Below, one piece after another: positions 22,248 through 25,125 of a stretch of 25,125 bases of DNA. The translations under genes and the position numbers were made by a program. The stretch is taken from positions 1-25,125 of the forward strand of contig CAAGMI010000113.1 in the NCBI GenBank assembly GCA_900771005.1. The letters are read 5' to 3'. Source of the DNA: Rikenellaceae bacterium (GTDB lineage Bacteria; Bacteroidota; Bacteroidia; Bacteroidales; UBA932). How positions within the stretch are numbered: the first letter of the stretch is position 1; each line of letters begins with the position of its first letter. The notes beneath the pieces were generated by a model. That model was not told the DNA's origin and ran no database searches. It worked only from the letters and a program-made list of their open reading frames with translations.

Positions 22248-22551
22248 AGCAATTCCGGGTATTTATGTAAAAAGCAAATTTTCTGCAACAATTTTCGGAA
22301 ATTTAACATTCCGCACATTTCGGCAACATAAATTCTGCACCTGTGAGCTATTTTGTATGCTGAAATATGTTTTTACAACTGTCTATCTCACGTTCAGATA
22401 GACTTAAACCGCCTATCCATGTAAGTTTCAGGGAAGTGAGAATCCGGATTTTTAGCCATAAATCACGATAACTATCGTCTATTACGTCCTTTCCTATTGA
22501 AATGCCATCAAAAAGGACTAAATTTGTACGGTATATTGACAATCAGCAGAA
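22248..22551. other. Non-coding gap and probable right edge of the plasmid-like region
   Basis: The stretch holds a perfect hairpin GTCTATCT-CACGTTC-AGATAGAC (22381-22403) and the promoter at 22497-22527. A minus-strand frame of 64 codons (22348-22542) ends in GGLSLSEREIDSCKNIFQ, which recalls the beginning of a LuxR-type HTH and could be a gene remnant. Otherwise I see nothing in it. Confidence 0.4.
22497..22527 (+). promoter_or_regulatory. Promoter of the small peptide / fimbrillin-like operon
   Basis: TTG at 22497-22499 and TAAATTTGT at 22519-22527 are spaced by 19 bases, a good Bacteroidota promoter. The start of transcription should be about 20 bases before the ATG at 22552. Confidence 0.65.
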
Positions 22552-22722
22552 ATGATAGATAAAACAACGAATACTGCACTGAGGTACATCGCGCCTCTTA
22601 CCAAGGTGATCCGAATCTCCACCAGAACTCAAATCCTCAATACCAGCCTTGACGGAAATCCAAGCGTCAACGACTACAGAGACGGCTCCGACTCAGCTTA
22701 CGGCTTCGGAGACGATGAATAA
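22552..22722 (+). CDS. Small conserved-looking peptide upstream of the fimbrillin-like gene
   Basis: This 56-residue frame is too short for common gene finders. It starts right after a good promoter. The product begins MIDKTTNTALRYIAPLTKVI and ends DGSDSAYGFGDDE. The layout, a 'Y-x-A-P-x-x-x-V-I' opening followed by a small-residue, Asp- and Gly-rich tail, resembles short Bacteroidales proteins that I recall next to surface-protein genes. It has no signal peptide. Its stop overlaps an in-frame ATG (22715) of the following gene, so coupling is possible. Function unknown. Confidence 0.6.
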   Translation: MIDKTTNTALRYIAPLTKVIRISTRTQILNTSLDGNPSVNDYRDGSDSAYGFGDDE

Positions 22723-22744
22723 TCCACTGAAAAAATCAATCTCT

Positions 22745-25125
22745 ATGAATACAAAGCATATATCACTCGCATTTGCGGCAACTGCCGCACTGCTCGCAGG
22801 CTGCGCCAAGAGTCCCATCGAAACACCATCCGATACTAAGGGGCTCACCGATCTCGAACTTACCCATGTCGGATCAAATGAAGTCAAATCCGTCATTAAC
22901 GGTACGAACTTTCCGACAGAAGGAGAAATCGGTCTGTTCCTCTTCGAAGATGAAAATGCCACAAAAGCCTACGGAACCGGCTACGAGAACATCAAATACT
23001 TGTATGATTCCGACAAAAAGAAATGGACTGCCAGCCCGTCAATCAAGGTCGGCAACACTCCGGGATATCTCTACGGTTATTATCCGTATGACAGCGAGGC
23101 AACGGATATCAAGGCCATCCCGGTAGCGTCCTCCTTTAACGGAGACGATGTGATGTATGCCTCCAAGCAGGCTGAACCTATCACCGATGCGACGGCAGCC
23201 AACACGGCCATCACGATGAATCACGCACTTGCAAGAGTAACAATAACCGTCACCAACAATGGCTATACAGGCAAAGCCGAGCTCTCGAAAATTAAATTCT
23301 CCGGAGCCAAGATAGCACAAGAAGGCACTCTCAATGCCCTTGACGGAAAAATCACCGCGACGAATTCCGACGTGACTCTGGATGTGCCGACGGCAAATCA
23401 GACAATCACAGCAACAGGCTCCACCTACGAATGCCTGCTGGTTCCGTCAGGAGAGGATGACAACAAACAGACCGTAACCCTCACTCTCACGATAGACGGT
23501 AAGGACAAGACCGCCACTCTCTCCGGAGACAACGGCGTGATAATCGCCCGGAATACCAAATCCAACATCACAATCACGCTGAGCAACAGCGGAATCTCCG
23601 TCCAGACCGTCTCTGTCAATGACTGGAATGTTGTCGAAGTCGGAGGGCACAAGGTGACGGTGAAGCGTTCCAGTGAAGATGGCATAGACGATGACGTATT
23701 CCTTGACGTTACTTCGAACGGAAGCAATGTGACCATAAAGTCTCATTCTGCCCTCACGGGTAGGCGGACGAACTGCACCTGCACTCCCGCGGGAAAGGCA
23801 ACCTGTACTCCTTCGATAGATGCGGCTACCGGGATATGCACCTTCACGATTACCGATGTGCAGGATGACATAACCGCCGAGGTGGGCTATATGAAATGCA
23901 ATGTCACCGTGGTATATGATTCCGACTTTGGAACAGTGAAAGTGAACGGAGCCAACGTCGCTTCCGGGTATACCGTTCAATCTATTTACGGTGATGAGGT
24001 GCAATTCCTCGCCGAGGCAAAAAGCGGATACGGATTCGTGAGGTGGACATACAGCAACGATGAGACTTTGAGTACCGACAACCCTTATGAAATCTCCCAA
24101 ATAACCTCTGATATAACTCTCAAGGCAGTGTTCGGCTACCAAATCACAGCAGAGGTTAAGCCGGCAGGAGCGGGGACGGTCACTGGAGCAGGAATTTATG
24201 CTTATGGCTCCACTGTCACTCTCACGGCCACTGCCGGGGGCAGCGGTTGGACGTTCATCGGATGGGCGAAAAAAGACAGTCCGGGAACAATCATATCAAC
24301 GAATAACCAGTACAGTTTCACAGTGTCAGGACCAGCCTCCTATGTTGCCGTGTTCGATTTGACGGATGCGCTGCCCGGTCTGTTTACCGTGAACTCCTCT
24401 GGAACACAGGTGAGATTTTCCAAGGGGAACCTGTGGTGCGACGGTACGGGGGAGGGATACAGCAGTCAGCAACCTGTAATAAAGTCCTGGGGATTCGAGT
24501 CCAACCAGTATGACAGCACTCCGACAAGCGGTGGCGAAAGGAGCATAAACCATATCTCCCATTTCATGTGGTGCAAGAGCGCATCGGAGTCCGTAAAAGA
24601 GACATATTCGGAAACCGGTACGGGAACCAATGATAAGTTCTTCACGGACAATGATGACTTTGCAGTCAACGGAGTCAGTTCGTGGCGCACCCTCACCGGA
24701 GGCTCAAGCGGAGAGTGGGCATATTTGTTGAACTCACGCACTGGTAATAGATTTGCCAAGGCAAAGATAAATGGAATGGCTGGCCTTCTCATTTTCCCTG
24801 ACAATTACACCGGCACTACGGAGGGCCAGGGAATTGCTGAAGTTAATAGTTCTACTGCCGGTTATCCATCCGGAGACAATAGCGATATCCCTGCAGATAC
24901 CTGGACTTCCATGCAGAATGCGGGGGCAGTTTTTCTTCCCGCTGCCGGCTATCGCTTTGGCAATCCGGGCTACCCGCTTCCGGCGAACGTGAACAATGTC
25001 GGCAGCCGCGGCTATTACTGGTCTGCGTCTCCGAACGACGGCAACTTCGCTTATGACTTGTACTTCTACGGCGACTTTGTCGACCCGAGCATCATCGACG
25101 ATCGGAATAGGGCCCAGTCTGTCCA
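22745..25125 (+). CDS. Fimbrillin-like lipoprotein with repeat domains and a C-terminal FISUMP/lectin-like domain, partial
   Basis: The frame is open for 793 codons and runs off the window; an alternative start lies at 22715. Residues 1-20 are a lipoprotein signal, lipobox LLAGC. Residues 25-300 look like a Mfa-like fimbrillin domain (GEIGLFLFEDENA, GYLYGYYPYDSEA, ITMNHALARVTITV). Two Gly/Trp 'bacterial repeat' units follow at about 395-460 (YGFVRWTYSNDETLST) and 462-535 (WTFIGWAKKDSPGT). From about 540 comes the domain found with FISUMP proteins: FTVNSSGTQVRFSKGNLWC, then AGYRFGNP and RGYYWSASPNDGNFAYDLYF. The protein is exported and surface-attached, probably a ligand-binding tip or adhesin. 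The end of the visible part carries the codon pattern of a diversity-generating retroelement target. The true C-terminus is outside. Confidence 0.88.
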   Translation, partial: MNTKHISLAFAATAALLAGCAKSPIETPSDTKGLTDLELTHVGSNEVKSVINGTNFPTEGEIGLFLFEDENATKAYGTGYENIKYLYDSDKKKWTASPSIKVGNTPGYLYGYYPYDSEATDIKAIPVASSFNGDDVMYASKQAEPITDATAANTAITMNHALARVTITVTNNGYTGKAELSKIKFSGAKIAQEGTLNALDGKITATNSDVTLDVPTANQTITATGSTYECLLVPSGEDDNKQTVTLTLTIDGKDKTATLSGDNGVIIARNTKSNITITLSNSGISVQTVSVNDWNVVEVGGHKVTVKRSSEDGIDDDVFLDVTSNGSNVTIKSHSALTGRRTNCTCTPAGKATCTPSIDAATGICTFTITDVQDDITAEVGYMKCNVTVVYDSDFGTVKVNGANVASGYTVQSIYGDEVQFLAEAKSGYGFVRWTYSNDETLSTDNPYEISQITSDITLKAVFGYQITAEVKPAGAGTVTGAGIYAYGSTVTLTATAGGSGWTFIGWAKKDSPGTIISTNNQYSFTVSGPASYVAVFDLTDALPGLFTVNSSGTQVRFSKGNLWCDGTGEGYSSQQPVIKSWGFESNQYDSTPTSGGERSINHISHFMWCKSASESVKETYSETGTGTNDKFFTDNDDFAVNGVSSWRTLTGGSSGEWAYLLNSRTGNRFAKAKINGMAGLLIFPDNYTGTTEGQGIAEVNSSTAGYPSGDNSDIPADTWTSMQNAGAVFLPAAGYRFGNPGYPLPANVNNVGSRGYYWSASPNDGNFAYDLYFYGDFVDPSIIDDRNRAQSV
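25047..25119 (+). other. Candidate DGR variable region in the lectin-like domain
   Basis: After YYWSASP the codons are AAC GAC GGC AAC TTC, later GAC, TAC TTC TAC GGC GAC, GTC GAC, AGC ATC ATC GAC GAT. Positions where relatives commonly have Asn are here mixed residues whose codons nearly all end in C, as expected if template AAC codons were changed at their two adenines. Fixed residues between them keep the FISUMP frame (AYDLYF, the PS pair and the RNRAQSV ending). The template repeat and reverse transcriptase would have to lie past the window. Confidence 0.5.

Noticed and set aside
22381..22403. Perfect 8-base hairpin as a terminator
   Set aside because: No T-run follows on either strand, so I leave it as an unexplained hairpin.
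8841..22551. Direct repeats (att sites) at the two borders of the plasmid-like region
   Set aside because: By eye no shared stretch longer than about 6 bases was found between the left and right border gaps; a computed comparison would be needed.
23447..24142. Minus-strand open frame of 231 codons
   Set aside because: It is antisense to the fimbrillin-like lipoprotein, which is open for 793 codons with a signal peptide and domains.

Overview
The window looks like Bacteroidota DNA, most likely a gut Bacteroidales. Many genes are preceded by the TAnnTTTG(C/T) -7 box with a TTG about 18-20 bp upstream, the promoter type of this phylum. Most lack a Shine-Dalgarno site. The right end carries a Mfa-like fimbrillin / FISUMP-type lipoprotein, and the mobilization genes look like those of Bacteroides plasmids. 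No tRNA, rRNA, CRISPR array or transposase was recognised.

Region A (1-8840) looks chromosomal. It starts inside a TolC-type outer-membrane channel. Then come a lipoprotein HlyD-type adaptor, a double-ATPase ABC protein and two ABC-2 permeases, together a tripartite exporter of the YbhFSR/YhiI type. Four bases later the same strand continues into a 600-residue fusion of a LicC-like nucleotidyltransferase and a HisC/CobD-like PLP enzyme. Convergent to it are a CDP-alcohol phosphotransferase-family membrane protein and a GNAT-like protein. I infer that these three make an activated amino-alcohol (or aminophosphonate) head group and attach it to a lipid.

Region B (about 9064-22250) is a complete mobilizable-plasmid backbone. 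On the minus strand it has a mobilization operon: a small DNA-binding accessory protein, a relaxase and a membrane coiled-coil protein. Next is a 300-bp, strongly folded non-coding region (candidate oriT or structured RNA). A ribbon-helix-helix-type protein, a hipBA toxin-antitoxin pair and a solitary Phd-type antitoxin follow. Then come an iteron origin with its replication initiator, a ParA / membrane protein / small DNA-binding protein partition operon with a repeated motif in its gaps, a predicted ATPase-nuclease, and a four-gene cassette with a small serine recombinase. Whether this is an integrated plasmid, part of a large plasmid, or an assembly join cannot be decided here. I found no flanking direct repeats.

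Region C (about 22500-25125) has its own promoter, a 56-residue peptide gene and a fimbrillin-like lipoprotein that runs off the window. Its C-terminal lectin-like segment shows the codon pattern expected of a diversity-generating retroelement (DGR) variable region. The reverse transcriptase and template repeat would lie beyond the right edge. This is the most interesting lead, followed by the lipid head-group locus, the folded region at 12.4-12.7 kb and the repeats in the partition operon.
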